Source of the DNA: Thauera phenylacetica B4P
GTDB taxonomy: Bacteria > Pseudomonadota > Gammaproteobacteria > Burkholderiales > Rhodocyclaceae
Direction of reading: 5' to 3'
Length of the DNA: 33,266 nt
NCBI RefSeq assembly: GCF_000310225.1
Contig: NZ_AMXF01000024.1
Coordinates: forward strand, 1 to 33,266
Each line of letters opens with the position of its first letter. Position 1 is the stretch's first letter. A model generated the notes under the pieces. It was not told the origin of the DNA. It saw nothing but the letters and a program-made list of their open reading frames with translations, and did not search any database. A program made the translations under genes and the position numbers. This document shows, one piece after another, positions 15,208 through 23,863 of the stretch.

Positions 15208-15221
15208 TTGACATTGGTCAA
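15208..15221. promoter_or_regulatory. FNR-type inverted repeat between korA and had
   Basis: TTGACATTGGTCAA is a perfect inverted repeat TTGAC-N4-GTCAA, one base per half-site away from the FNR consensus. On the minus strand, TAAACT at 15185-15180 lies at the spacing that would put the box at -41.5. On the plus strand a weaker TAACTT (15244-15249) has the same spacing. The box could therefore activate kor, and perhaps also had-bcr. Confidence 0.55.
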
Positions 15222-15301
15222 CTGGCCTCCTGCTCGGCTGGTTTAACTTTCATCCAACGCAGCGGCAGGGGATGAAATCCTGTCCATCAATAAGCGATTT
15301 A

Positions 15302-15327
15302 AGTTGACGCGAACGTAAACGTAAAAT
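15302..15327 (+). promoter_or_regulatory. Palindromic operator copy D overlapping a possible had promoter
   Basis: AGTTGACGCGAACG (15302-15315) fits CGTTNACGTNAACG with two mismatches and is followed by a further ACGTAAA half-site. TAAAAT at 15322-15327 is a good -10 hexamer (five of six). With a weak -35 at 15299-15304 it would give a start near 15334, a leader of about 30 bases, and an operator lying across the promoter spacer. This is prediction only. Confidence 0.45.
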
Positions 15328-15363
15328 ACGCAGCCTCGAAGCTGCAGCAAATGGAGGACGCAG

Positions 15364-16431
15364 ATGAGCACCAAACCGTATCGCTGGATGATGGTGGAGC
15401 CGGGTCGACCGATGGTCCGCACCGAGTTCGAGATCGGCGAACTGGCCGCTGACCAGGTGGTGGTCGAGGTCGCCGGCTGCGGCGTCTGCCACACCGACCT
15501 CGGCTACTACTACGACGGCGTGCGCACCAACCAGCCGCTGCCGCTCGCGCTCGGTCACGAGATCAGTGGTCGGGTGGTGAATGCGGGCAGCGCGGCGGGG
15601 CAGTGGGTCGGCCGCGCGGTGATCGTGCCGGCGGTGATGCCTTGCGGCACCTGCGAGCTCTGCACCTCGGGACACGGCACGATCTGCCGCGCCCAGGTGA
15701 TGCCCGGCAACGACATCCAGGGCGGCTTCGCCTCCCACATCGTGGTGCCGGCACGCGGCCTGTGCGCGGTCGATGAGCAGCGTCTCGCCGCCGCCGGCCT
15801 GCAACTCGCCGACGTCTCGGTGGTGGCAGACGCGGTCACCACGCCCTATCAGGCGGTGACGCAGGCGGGCGTCGAGCCCGGCGACGTCGCGATCGTGATC
15901 GGCGTCGGCGGTGTCGGCGGCTATGCGGTGCAGATCGCCAATGCCTTCGGCGCGAGCGTGGTGGCGATCGACGTCGATCCGGCCAAGCTCGAGCTGATGT
16001 CGAAATACGGCGCTGCGCTGACGCTCAATGCCCGCGAGGTGACCGGTCGCGACCTCAAGAAGGCGATCGAGGCGCACGCCAAGGCCAACGGCCTGCGCAC
16101 CACGCGCTGGAAGATCTTCGAGTGCTCGGGCAGCGGCGCCGGACAGACCAACGCGTACAGCCTGATCAACCACGGCGCCACGCTCGCGGTGGTCGGCTTC
16201 ACGATGGACAAGGTCGAGGTCCGCCTCTCCAACCTGATGGCCTTCCACGCCCGCGCGCTCGGCAACTGGGGCTGCCTGCCCGAGTACTACCCGCCTGCGC
16301 TCGACCTGGTCCTCGACGGCCGCATCAACCTCGCCAACTTCGTCGAGCGCCACCCGCTGGCGCAGATCAACGAGGTCTTCGAGGCGGCCCACGCCCACAA
16401 GCTGACCCGGCGCGCGATCCTGACCCCCTGA
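15364..16431 (+). CDS. had: 6-Hydroxycyclohex-1-ene-1-carbonyl-CoA dehydrogenase
   Basis: This 355-residue protein is a zinc-dependent medium-chain dehydrogenase. Catalytic zinc motifs include CGVCHTD (C42) and GHE (H65). The structural zinc loop is [15 protein letters not shown]. The NAD-binding motif [28 protein letters not shown] ends in an Asp, consistent with NAD+. It oxidises 6-hydroxycyclohex-1-ene-1-carbonyl-CoA to the 6-oxo compound, the step between Dch and Oah. The start ATG at 15364 has GGAGGAC upstream. It is the first gene of the had-oah-dch-bcr operon, the order known from Thauera, and this context is what separates it from generic alcohol dehydrogenases. Confidence 0.92.
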   Translation: MSTKPYRWMMVEPGRPMVRTEFEIGELAADQVVVEVAGCGVCHTDLGYYYDGVRTNQPLPLALGHEISGRVVNAGSAAGQWVGRAVIVPAVMPCGTCELCTSGHGTICRAQVMPGNDIQGGFASHIVVPARGLCAVDEQRLAAAGLQLADVSVVADAVTTPYQAVTQAGVEPGDVAIVIGVGGVGGYAVQIANAFGASVVAIDVDPAKLELMSKYGAALTLNAREVTGRDLKKAIEAHAKANGLRTTRWKIFECSGSGAGQTNAYSLINHGATLAVVGFTMDKVEVRLSNLMAFHARALGNWGCLPEYYPPALDLVLDGRINLANFVERHPLAQINEVFEAAHAHKLTRRAILTP

Positions 16432-16484
16432 TTCCCGCATCCCCTTCCAGACCGACAAGAGAGCAGACAGAGGAGCCCTACGAG

Positions 16485-17618
16485 ATGAAAGAGACGACGC
16501 AACGCGTGATTGACCAGACCGCCCCCAAGCACTTGGTCGACCACAACCTGGTGCCCGAGGCCGTGGTGCCGGGCGTGATCTATGAGAAGCGCCCCGCGCG
16601 CAACCTGAAGGGCGAGGTCGTGCCCGGCCTCTACAACGCCTGGATCTGGCTGGACAACCCCACGCAGTACAACTCCTATACCACCGACATGACGAAGGGC
16701 TTGATCCTCGCCTTCCGCGCCGCGTCCTGCGCCCGCGACGTCGCCACGGTGGTGTTCACCGCGGTCGGCGACAAGGCCTTCTGCACCGGCGGTAACACCA
16801 AGGAGTACGCCGAGTACTACGCCGGCAACCCGCAGGAATACCGCCAGTACATGCGTCTCTTCAACGACATGGTGTCGGCGATCCTGGGGTGCGACAAGCC
16901 GGTGGTGTGCCGCGTCAATGGCATGCGCATCGGCGGCGGCCAGGAGATCGGCATGGCGGCGGACTTCACCGTCGCCCAGGACCTCGCCAACTTCGGCCAG
17001 GCCGGACCCAAGCACGGCTCGGCCGCGATCGGCGGCGCCACCGACTTCCTGCCGGTGATGATCGGCTGCGAGCAGGCCATGGTGTCGGGCACGCTGTGCG
17101 AGCCCTTCTCGGCGCACAAGGCCTACCGCCTCGGCATCGCCTCGCAGATCGTCCCGGCGCTCAAGGTCGACGGCAAGTTCGTCGCCAACCCGCTGGTGAT
17201 CACCGACCGCTACCTCGACGAGTTCGGCCGCATCATCCACGGCGAGTTCAAGACCGGCGACGAGCTGGCCGCCGGCAAGGAAGTGCTCAAGCGCGGCGAG
17301 ATCGATCTCTCCCTGCTCGACGAGGCGGTCGAGAAGCTGTGCGCCAAGCTCATCTCCACCTTCCCCGAGTGCCTGACCAAGAGCTTCGAGGAACTGCGCA
17401 AGCCCAAGCTCGACGCCTGGAACCGCAACAAGGAAAACAGCCGCGCCTGGCTCGCGCTCAACATGATGAACGAGGCCCGCACCGGCTTCCGCGCCTTCAA
17501 CGAGGGCACCAAGGAGACCGGCCGCGAGATCGAGTTCACCGACCTGCGCCAGGCGCTGGCCGTCGGTACGCCCTGGACGCCCGAGCTGATCGAAAGCCTG
17601 ATGCCGGGGGCGAAGTGA
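16485..17618 (+). CDS. oah: 6-Oxocyclohex-1-ene-1-carbonyl-CoA hydrolase (ring opening)
   Basis: This 377-residue protein is a long member of the crotonase family. It carries the oxyanion-hole type segments AFCTGGNTKEYAEYY and RVNGMRIGGGQEIGMAADF, and a FGQAGPKHGSAAIGG stretch. It adds water and cleaves the ring of 6-oxocyclohex-1-ene-1-carbonyl-CoA to give 3-hydroxypimelyl-CoA. The ATG at 16485 was chosen because AGAGGAG lies about ten bases upstream and the family N terminus begins there; the frame stays open further upstream, inside had, without support. The next gene, dch, overlaps its stop codon by one base. Confidence 0.92.
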   Translation: MKETTQRVIDQTAPKHLVDHNLVPEAVVPGVIYEKRPARNLKGEVVPGLYNAWIWLDNPTQYNSYTTDMTKGLILAFRAASCARDVATVVFTAVGDKAFCTGGNTKEYAEYYAGNPQEYRQYMRLFNDMVSAILGCDKPVVCRVNGMRIGGGQEIGMAADFTVAQDLANFGQAGPKHGSAAIGGATDFLPVMIGCEQAMVSGTLCEPFSAHKAYRLGIASQIVPALKVDGKFVANPLVITDRYLDEFGRIIHGEFKTGDELAAGKEVLKRGEIDLSLLDEAVEKLCAKLISTFPECLTKSFEELRKPKLDAWNRNKENSRAWLALNMMNEARTGFRAFNEGTKETGREIEFTDLRQALAVGTPWTPELIESLMPGAK

Positions 17619-18394
17619 TGGGCGAGGCGACCTCTCCGCTCAAGGCCTGGCTGGAGCGCGACGGCGGGCTGCTCCGCCTGCGCCTGGCGCGGCCCAAGGC
17701 GAACATCGTCGATGCCGCGATGATCGGCGCGTTGCTGGAGGCGCTCGGCGCCCACCTGGCCTCGCCGACGCTGCGCGCGGTGCTGCTCGACGCCGAGGGT
17801 CCGCACTTCAGCTTCGGCGCCAGCGTCGATGAACACATGCCCGACCAGTGCGCGCAGATGCTGAAGACCCTGCATGCGCTGGTGCGGCAGATGCTCGACA
17901 GCCCGGTGCCGATCCTGGTTGCGATCCGCGGCCAGTGCCTCGGTGGCGGCCTGGAGGTGGCGGCGGCGGGCAACCTGCTTTTCGTCGCGCCGGATGCGCG
18001 CCTCGGCCAGCCGGAGATCCGCCTGGGCGTGTTCGCCCCCGCGGCCTCCTGCCTGCTGCCGCCGCGCGTCGGGCAGTCGCGTGCCGAGGAGCTGCTGTTC
18101 TCGGGACGCAGCATCGACGGCGCCGAGGCGTTCCGCATCGGCCTGGCCGACGTGCTCGCCGACGACCCCGAGGCGGCCGCGCTGAAGTGGTACGACGAAC
18201 ATCTTGCTGCGTCGAGCGCCAGCTCGCTGCGTTTCGCGGTGCGTGCCGCGCGCTGCGACCACGTGCCGGCGATCAAGCAAAAACTGGAAACCGTGGAGGC
18301 CATGTATCTCGAGGAGCTGATGGCCAGCCACGATGCGGTGGAAGGTCTACGGGCCTTTCTTGAGAAGCGTTCTGCAAACTGGGAGAACCGTTGA
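17618..18394 (+). CDS. dch: Cyclohexa-1,5-diene-1-carbonyl-CoA hydratase
   Basis: This 258-residue protein is a standard-length crotonase-family enzyme. It shows FSFGASVDEH and IRGQCLGGGLEVAAAGNLLFVA, with LGQPEIRLGVF after it. It hydrates the dienoyl-CoA produced by benzoyl-CoA reductase to 6-hydroxycyclohex-1-ene-1-carbonyl-CoA, the substrate of Had. The ATG at 17618 shares its A with the TGA of oah, so the two are translationally coupled. Assignment as Dch rather than a generic enoyl-CoA hydratase rests on its place between oah and bcrC. Confidence 0.91.
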   Translation: MGEATSPLKAWLERDGGLLRLRLARPKANIVDAAMIGALLEALGAHLASPTLRAVLLDAEGPHFSFGASVDEHMPDQCAQMLKTLHALVRQMLDSPVPILVAIRGQCLGGGLEVAAAGNLLFVAPDARLGQPEIRLGVFAPAASCLLPPRVGQSRAEELLFSGRSIDGAEAFRIGLADVLADDPEAAALKWYDEHLAASSASSLRFAVRAARCDHVPAIKQKLETVEAMYLEELMASHDAVEGLRAFLEKRSANWENR

Positions 18395-18396
18395 CC

Positions 18397-19557
18397 ATGA
18401 GTACGGCAGACATCATCGCGCGCTGTGAAGCGCTCTACGAAGACCTCGATTTCACCGCCGCAAGGAAGTGGAAGGAGGCCGACCCCTCGCGTAAGGTAAT
18501 CGCCTACATGCCGGTGTACGTGCCGCGCGAGATCATCCACGCCGCGGGGATGCTCCCGCTTGGCATCATGGGCGGCGGCGACGGCCTGGAGGTCATCCAC
18601 GGCGACGCCTACTACCAGAGTTACATCTGTCGCATCCCACGCTCGACCATCGAGCTGGGTCTGTCCAAGCGCATGGATTTCGTAGACGGCATGCTGTTCC
18701 CCAGCATCTGTGACGTGATCCGTAACCTGTCCGGCATGTGGAAGCTGCTGTTCCCGGGCAAGTACGTGCGCTACTTCGACGTGCCGCAGAACTACAAGGA
18801 CGACGTCGGTGGCAGCTACTACACCAACGAGCTGAACGAACTGCGCGAAGGTCTCGAGCACCTGTCCGGGCGCAAGATCAGCGACGATGCGCTGCGCGCC
18901 TCGATCGAGGTCTACAACGAGAACCGCAAGCTGGTGCAGGCCGTGTATGCCATGCGCTCCCGCGAGCCTTGGAAGGTGCCCTCGTCCGAGGTCTACCTGC
19001 TGATGCGCGCCGGCCTGGTGGTGCCCGTCGAAGAGCACAACCAGATCCTGCGCGACTACCTGGCCGCGGCCGAGAAGGTCCAGGCCTCCAAGCGCGACAA
19101 CTGCCGCGTGGTCATCAACGGCTCGTTCTGCGAGCAGCCGCCGCTCAACCTGATCAAGTCGATCGAGCTCGCCGGCTGCTACATCGTCGATGACGACTAC
19201 ATGATCGTGCATCGCTGGCTGCGCAACCCGGTCTCGACCAGCGGCGACCCGATGCAGAACCTGTCGCTCGCCTTCCTGCACGAGTCGATCGCCACCGCGG
19301 CCAAGTACGACGACAAGGAAGAGGACAAGGGCAAGTACCTGCTCGAGCAGGTGCGCGGCAACGCCGCCGAAGGCGTGATCTTCGCCATGCCCAGCTTCTG
19401 CGACCCGGCGCTGCTCGAACGCCCGATGCTGGCCGACCGCTGCTCGGAGCACAACATCCCCTACATTTCCTTCAAGTACGCCGAGAACTCCGGCCAGATG
19501 CAGCCGATCCGCGAGCAGGCTGGCACCTTCGCCGACTCGATCAAACTCTGGAGCTAA
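18397..19557 (+). CDS. bcrC: Benzoyl-CoA reductase, gamma subunit (BcrC)
   Basis: This 386-residue protein belongs to the 2-hydroxyacyl-CoA dehydratase D-component family (HgdB/BcrB/BcrC). It contains conserved cysteines in YICRIPRSTIELG, FPSICDVIRNL, GSFCEQPP and PSFCDPALLERP, which are candidate ligands for the cluster in the ring-reducing BC module. ATG at 18397 was chosen over TTG at 18391, because GGGAG at 18381 is better spaced for the ATG. The protein starts MSTADIIARCEAL. With BcrB it binds benzoyl-CoA, while BcrAD supplies ATP-driven low-potential electrons. It follows dch with a two-base gap. Confidence 0.93.
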   Translation: MSTADIIARCEALYEDLDFTAARKWKEADPSRKVIAYMPVYVPREIIHAAGMLPLGIMGGGDGLEVIHGDAYYQSYICRIPRSTIELGLSKRMDFVDGMLFPSICDVIRNLSGMWKLLFPGKYVRYFDVPQNYKDDVGGSYYTNELNELREGLEHLSGRKISDDALRASIEVYNENRKLVQAVYAMRSREPWKVPSSEVYLLMRAGLVVPVEEHNQILRDYLAAAEKVQASKRDNCRVVINGSFCEQPPLNLIKSIELAGCYIVDDDYMIVHRWLRNPVSTSGDPMQNLSLAFLHESIATAAKYDDKEEDKGKYLLEQVRGNAAEGVIFAMPSFCDPALLERPMLADRCSEHNIPYISFKYAENSGQMQPIREQAGTFADSIKLWS

Positions 19558-19559
19558 TC

Positions 19560-20858
19560 ATGAGCGCAGCCACCTCCCCCGAAGTCATCAAAGAATCCTC
19601 GATGTTGAAGCAGAAAGGGATGATCGCGGGCAACTACGATCGTCTCACCGGCACCAAGGAATCTGGCGAGAAGGTCGTGTCGACCTTCGTCCCCGGCAAC
19701 CTGAATGAACTGATCATGTGCTTCGACATGGTCAACAACCTGCCCGAGACCAACGCCATCCAGAACGGCATGCGCAAGGTGTCCGGCGGCATGATCATGG
19801 ACGCCGAGAAAGCCGGCCACTCCGAGGACGTGTGCACCTACGTCAAGGCCGACATCGGCATGATGGGCCGCGGCAACATCGCCCCCAACGGCAAGCCGAT
19901 GCCCGCCCCGGACATGCTGCTGCTGTCCTACACCGGCTGCTTCACCTTCATGAAGTGGTTCGAGCTGCTGCGCCACGAGTACAAGTGTCCGACCGTGATG
20001 CTGCAGATCCCGTATCAGGGCGACGGCAAGATCACCAAGAACATGCGTGACTTCGTCGTCAAGCAGCTCAAGGAAGAAGTCATCCCGATGTTCGAGAAGG
20101 TCTCGGGCGTCAAGTTCGACATCGACCGCCTGCGCGAATACCTGAAGAACTCGGCGAAGGCCGAGGACAACCTGGTGTGGGTGCTCGAGAGCGCGAAGAA
20201 CCGTCCCTCGCCGATCGATGCCTACTTCGGCGGCGTGTATTACATCGGCCCGATGTTCACTGCCTTCCGCGGCACCGCCGATGCGGTCGAGTACTACGAC
20301 CTCGTGCGCAAGGAGATCGAGCAGCGCATCCGCGAGGGCAAGGGCCCGATCACGCCCGAAGGCGACATGAAGGAAGAGAAGTACCGCCTGGTCGTCGAGG
20401 GTCCGCCGAACTGGACCAGCTTCCGCGAGTTCTGGAAGCTCTTCTACGACGAGGGCGCGGTGGTGGTGGCGAGCTCCTACACCAAGGTGGGCGGCCTCTA
20501 CGACCAGGGCTTCCGTCACGACCCGAACGATCCGCTGGGCACGCTGGCCGACTACTGCCTGGGTTGCTACACCAACAACAACCTGCCGCAGCGCGTCGAA
20601 CTGCTCGAGAAATACATGAACGAGTACCAGGCCGACGGCCTGCTGATCAACTCGATCAAGAGCTGCAACAGCTTCTCGGCGGGTCAGCTGCTGATGATGC
20701 GCGAGATCGAGAAGCGTACCGGCAAGCCGGCGGCGTTCATCGAGACCGACCTCGTCGATCCGCGTTATTTCTCGCACGCAAACGTCAAGAACCGCCTGGA
20801 GAGCTACTTCCAGATGGTCGATCAGAAACGCAGCGGCGCGTCGCTGGCAGCCGCGTAA
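19560..20858 (+). CDS. bcrB: Benzoyl-CoA reductase, beta subunit (BcrB)
   Basis: This 432-residue protein is the second HgdB-family subunit. It shows [20 protein letters not shown], conserved YCLGCYTNN, and [21 protein letters not shown] near the C terminus, all carrying likely cluster-ligand or structural cysteines. With BcrC it forms the module that carries out the two-electron dearomatisation of benzoyl-CoA to the cyclohexadienoyl-CoA. The ATG at 19560 lies two bases after the bcrC stop, and bcrA follows after ten bases. The ATP-dependent class I enzyme is indicated, as distinct from the tungsten BamB-type found in strict anaerobes. Confidence 0.93.
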   Translation: MSAATSPEVIKESSMLKQKGMIAGNYDRLTGTKESGEKVVSTFVPGNLNELIMCFDMVNNLPETNAIQNGMRKVSGGMIMDAEKAGHSEDVCTYVKADIGMMGRGNIAPNGKPMPAPDMLLLSYTGCFTFMKWFELLRHEYKCPTVMLQIPYQGDGKITKNMRDFVVKQLKEEVIPMFEKVSGVKFDIDRLREYLKNSAKAEDNLVWVLESAKNRPSPIDAYFGGVYYIGPMFTAFRGTADAVEYYDLVRKEIEQRIREGKGPITPEGDMKEEKYRLVVEGPPNWTSFREFWKLFYDEGAVVVASSYTKVGGLYDQGFRHDPNDPLGTLADYCLGCYTNNNLPQRVELLEKYMNEYQADGLLINSIKSCNSFSAGQLLMMREIEKRTGKPAAFIETDLVDPRYFSHANVKNRLESYFQMVDQKRSGASLAAA

Positions 20859-20868
20859 GGAGGGCATC

Positions 20869-22188
20869 ATGGAATGTTTCGTCGGAATTGATCTGGGGTC
20901 CACCACGACCAAGGCGGTCGTCATGGACGACAAGGGGCAGGTGCTTGGTCGCGGCATCACCAACTCCCGCTCCAACTACGATACCGCCGCACGTGTCTCC
21001 AAGCTCGAGGCCTTGATCGATGCCCGCCTGAGCCTGATCCGGCGCGAGCTCGACAAGGAACCGGTGCTGGCTGGCCGGGTCGATGAGATTCTCGGTGGCC
21101 TGACTCGCAACTTCCGTCGCGAGCAGTTCATCGAGCAGCTCGGCGACCTCGAGCAGACCTGCATCGCCAACGTCGAAGGCCCGCGTTTCGCCGGCAAGGA
21201 AAAGGCGATCACGGCTGCGCTGACCGAAGTCTTCCGCCGCCTGCGCGACGAGGAGTCCGACCAGCTGTTCGCGCCCGGCGCGCAGCGCAAGTCGGACTTC
21301 TTCCGCGACCTCGCCGGTTCGCGCTTCATGCAGATCGGCGAAGAAGTGGCCCGCGATGCTGGCATCCCCTTCGACCACCTGCTGCACATGTACGACAAGT
21401 CGATCATCGAGGTCGAGAACCGTCCGCCCTCGGGCGACATGAACCGCAAGTTCCGCACCGCGATGGAGCGGGTGCGCGGCGAGCTCTCCGGTGCCGACCT
21501 CGACACCGCCGCGCTCGGCGCCCCGATCGACGCCGCGCTCGATGTCGACATGGTCGAGCGCTACGTCGTCGGCACCGGCTACGGCCGCGTCCGCCTGCCC
21601 TTCCCGAAGGAGCACATCCGCTCCGAGATCCTCTGCCACGGCCTGGGCGCCCACCTGATGTATCCGAAGACCCGCACGGTGCTCGACATCGGCGGCCAGG
21701 ACACCAAGGGCATCCAGATCGACGAGAAGGGCATCGTGGTCAACTTCCAGATGAACGACCGCTGTGCCGCCGGCACCGGCCGCTACCTGGGCTACGTCGC
21801 CGACGAGATGAACATGGGCCTGCACGAGCTCGGCCCGCTCGCGATGAAGGCGACCAAGTCGATCCGCATCAACTCGACCTGCACGGTGTTCGCCGGCGCC
21901 GAGCTGCGCGACCGCCTGGCGCTGGGCGACAAGCGCGAGGACATCCTCGCCGGCCTGCACCGCGCCATCATGCTGCGCGCGATGTCGATCATCTCGCGCT
22001 CGGGTGGCATCACCGACGAGTTCACCTTCACCGGCGGCGTGGCCAAGAACGAGGCCGCGGTCAAGGAGTTGCGCCAGCTCGTCAAGGAAAACTACGGGGA
22101 GGTGAAGATCAACATCGACCCGGATTCGATCTATACCGGTGCGCTTGGGGCTTCCGAATTCGCCCGCCGCGCCGTCGTGGAGGCTTGA
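20869..22188 (+). CDS. bcrA: Benzoyl-CoA reductase, alpha subunit, ATPase/electron activase (BcrA)
   Basis: This 439-residue protein is a member of the BadF/BadG/BcrA/BcrD (ASKHA-fold) ATPase family. Motifs are the phosphate-binding [18 protein letters not shown] at the N terminus, [15 protein letters not shown], and the two cluster cysteines C299 (DRCAAGTGR) and C338 ([10 protein letters not shown]). The 39-residue distance between these cysteines equals that between C130 and C169 in BcrD. Together they would hold the [4Fe-4S] cluster at the BcrA-BcrD interface. It is longer than BcrD because of a large insert at about residues 50-240. ATP hydrolysis drives electron transfer from ferredoxin to the BcrBC module. 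Confidence 0.94.
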   Translation: MECFVGIDLGSTTTKAVVMDDKGQVLGRGITNSRSNYDTAARVSKLEALIDARLSLIRRELDKEPVLAGRVDEILGGLTRNFRREQFIEQLGDLEQTCIANVEGPRFAGKEKAITAALTEVFRRLRDEESDQLFAPGAQRKSDFFRDLAGSRFMQIGEEVARDAGIPFDHLLHMYDKSIIEVENRPPSGDMNRKFRTAMERVRGELSGADLDTAALGAPIDAALDVDMVERYVVGTGYGRVRLPFPKEHIRSEILCHGLGAHLMYPKTRTVLDIGGQDTKGIQIDEKGIVVNFQMNDRCAAGTGRYLGYVADEMNMGLHELGPLAMKATKSIRINSTCTVFAGAELRDRLALGDKREDILAGLHRAIMLRAMSIISRSGGITDEFTFTGGVAKNEAAVKELRQLVKENYGEVKINIDPDSIYTGALGASEFARRAVVEA

Positions 22189-22190
22189 AA

Positions 22191-23039
22191 ATGACCATCA
22201 CCGCAGGCATCGACATCGGCACCGGCGCCGTCAAGACCGTCCTCTTCCGCGTTGAGGGCGACAAGACGGAGTGGCTGGCCAAGCGCAACGACCGCATCCG
22301 TCAGCGCGACCCCTTCAAGCTCGCCGAGGAGGCCTACCACGCGCTACTCGAGGAGGTTGGACTGAAGGCCTCGGACGTGGATTACGTCGCCACCACCGGC
22401 GAGGGCGAGAGCCTCCACTTCCACACCGGTCACTTCTACTCCATGACCACCCACGCCCGCGGCGCGGTGTACCTCAACCCCGAAGCCCGTGCCGTGCTCG
22501 ACATCGGCGCGCTGCACGGGCGGGCGATCCGCAACGACGAGCGCGGGAAGGTCGAGACCTACAAGATGACCAGCCAGTGCGCGTCCGGATCGGGTCAGTT
22601 CCTCGAGAACATCGCGCGCTACCTCGGCATCGCCCAGGACGAGATCGGTTCCTTGTCGACCCAGGCCGACAACCCCGAGGTGGTGTCGAGCATCTGCGCG
22701 GTGCTCGCCGAGACCGACGTCATCAACATGGTCTCGCGTGGCATCACGGCACCCAACATCCTCAAGGGCATCCACATCTCGATGGCCGGTCGCCTCGCCA
22801 AGCTGCTCAAGTCGATCGGCGCGCGCGAAGGCGTGGTGCTCTGCACCGGCGGCCTGGCGCTCGACGAGGGTCTGCTGAAGACGCTCAACGAGTCGGTCAA
22901 GGAGCAGAAGATGAATGTGACCGCCTTCAACCACCCCGACTCGCCCTTCGCCGGCGCGATCGGCGCGGCCCTGTGGGGTGCCTTCCGCCACGAGAAACTC
23001 GCGCGCCTGGGCGGGCAGCCGCTCGCCGCCGCGGCCTGA
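22191..23039 (+). CDS. bcrD: Benzoyl-CoA reductase, delta subunit, ATPase/electron activase (BcrD)
   Basis: This 282-residue protein is the smaller ASKHA ATPase of the pair. It shows TAGIDIGTGAVKTVLF, VLDIGALHGRAIR and the cluster cysteines C130 (SQCASGSGQF) and C169 (SSICAVLAE). ATG at 22191 was chosen because GGAGG at 22179-22183 is well spaced; the in-frame TTG at 22185 is too close to it. It overlaps nothing but follows the bcrA TGA by two bases. With BcrA it couples hydrolysis of ATP to delivery of single electrons to benzoyl-CoA. Confidence 0.94.
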   Translation: MTITAGIDIGTGAVKTVLFRVEGDKTEWLAKRNDRIRQRDPFKLAEEAYHALLEEVGLKASDVDYVATTGEGESLHFHTGHFYSMTTHARGAVYLNPEARAVLDIGALHGRAIRNDERGKVETYKMTSQCASGSGQFLENIARYLGIAQDEIGSLSTQADNPEVVSSICAVLAETDVINMVSRGITAPNILKGIHISMAGRLAKLLKSIGAREGVVLCTGGLALDEGLLKTLNESVKEQKMNVTAFNHPDSPFAGAIGAALWGAFRHEKLARLGGQPLAAAA

Positions 23040-23064
23040 AACCAGCGTACAGGAGGAAGCCATC

Positions 23065-23307
23065 ATGGCCCTGCTCATCAATGACGACTGCACCGCGTGC
23101 GATGCCTGTGTCGAGGAGTGCCCGAACGAGGCGATCACCGCCGGCAACCCGATCTACGTGATCGATCCGAACAAGTGCTCCGAGTGCGTCGGTGCCCACG
23201 ACGAGCCGCAGTGCGTGCTCGTCTGCCCGGCCGACTGCATCAAGGATCACCCGGACTACCGCGAATCGCAGGACGAACTGCAGGCGAAGTACGACAGCCT
23301 GCACTGA
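23065..23307 (+). CDS. fdx: 2[4Fe-4S] ferredoxin, electron donor to benzoyl-CoA reductase
   Basis: This 80-residue ferredoxin has CTACDACVEECP (C9, C12, C15, C19) and a second group CSECVGAHDEPQCVLVCP. The spacing of eight residues between the second and third cysteines of the second group is typical of the Chromatium (Alvin) type, with one very low-potential cluster. In Thauera aromatica a ferredoxin of this kind connects KorAB to BcrABCD. Position immediately after bcrD, with AGGAGGA upstream of ATG 23065, supports this. Confidence 0.93.
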   Translation: MALLINDDCTACDACVEECPNEAITAGNPIYVIDPNKCSECVGAHDEPQCVLVCPADCIKDHPDYRESQDELQAKYDSLH

Positions 23308-23313
23308 TCCACC

Positions 23314-23341
23314 GGCGGGGTCCCCGGCAAGGGTCCCCGCC
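23314..23341 (+). other. Hairpin between fdx and the first GNAT gene
   Basis: GGCGGGG at 23314-23320 pairs with CCCCGCC at 23335-23341, and CCC/GGG inside extends the stem. It follows the fdx stop by seven bases and has no T run. It may stabilise the upstream bcr-fdx message or lower expression of the genes downstream. Confidence 0.5.
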
Positions 23342-23363
23342 CCAGTCATCTCAGGGAGACGCA

Positions 23364-23828
23364 ATGACTGCGAATACCGAAATCAAGCTGCGGCCGTTGG
23401 CCGCAGGCGATCTGGCGGCGGTCACCCGCCTCGACGCGACCAACGGCGGCGAGAGCCGCGCCGGCTTCTTCGAGCGCCGCCTCCAGGCCGAGCAGCAGAG
23501 CCCCGCGGGCTTCTTCTCGTGCGTGGCCGAGCGTGGCGGCGAGGTCGCCGGTTTCCTGCTGGGCCACCTGCTGGACGGCGAGTTTGGCGGCCTGGAACGC
23601 GTCGCGGTGCTCGACGCCGTGGCGATCGACCCCGCCGCCCAGCGCCAGGGCCTTGCCCGCAAGCTGGTCGGCGAGTTCGACCGCAACGCGCGCGAACGTG
23701 GCGCCAGCGAGATGCGCACCCAGGCGCAGTGGGATCGTCCCGGTCTGGTCGAGTTCTTCTCCGCGGCCGGCTTCCGCCTTTCGCCGCGCCTGGTGCTTGA
23801 GCGCCCGACCGAATACGTGAACTTCTGA
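23364..23828 (+). CDS. GNAT-family N-acetyltransferase, first of a tandem pair
   Basis: This 154-residue protein shows the GNAT fold pattern. These are an N-terminal IKLRPLAAGDLAAVTRLD, VAERGGEVAGFLLGHL (beta 2-3), LDAVAIDPAAQRQGLARKLV (beta 4 plus the acetyl-CoA pyrophosphate loop QRQGLA), and C-terminal FFSAAGFRL. It aligns along its length with the next gene, sharing VAExxGxVAGFL, GEFG, RTxxxWxRxGLxxF and GFR. It is transcribed with the bcr genes. The substrate is unknown: protein lysine acetylation, small-molecule acetylation, or an acyl-CoA-dependent reaction are all possible. The known RimI/Pat-type control of acyl-CoA synthetases in phototrophic benzoate degraders makes protein acetylation a reasonable hypothesis. 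Confidence 0.82.
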   Translation: MTANTEIKLRPLAAGDLAAVTRLDATNGGESRAGFFERRLQAEQQSPAGFFSCVAERGGEVAGFLLGHLLDGEFGGLERVAVLDAVAIDPAAQRQGLARKLVGEFDRNARERGASEMRTQAQWDRPGLVEFFSAAGFRLSPRLVLERPTEYVNF

Positions 23829-23863
23829 GCTCACGTCCGGAAACGACAACCTGGAGATCAGCG

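Larger units (their letters stand above)
15010..15363. other. Divergent control region between korA and had
   Basis: No gene is supported in these 354 bases. The part nearest korA (15010-15170) shows nothing I can identify. From about 15173 to 15334 there is a dense set of regulatory sequence, listed separately: operator copies C and D, an FNR-like box, and -10-like hexamers on both strands. GGAGGAC at 15353-15359 serves as the ribosome binding site for had. Confidence 0.6.

Noticed and set aside
18391-18396. TTG at 18391 as the start of bcrC
   Set aside because: The ribosome binding site GGGAG would be only about five bases away; ATG at 18397 is better spaced.
17536-20975. Long minus-strand open frames (638 and 473 residues) opposite dch, bcrC and bcrB
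   Set aside because: Shadows of strongly conserved benzoyl-CoA pathway genes; no start signals or domains.
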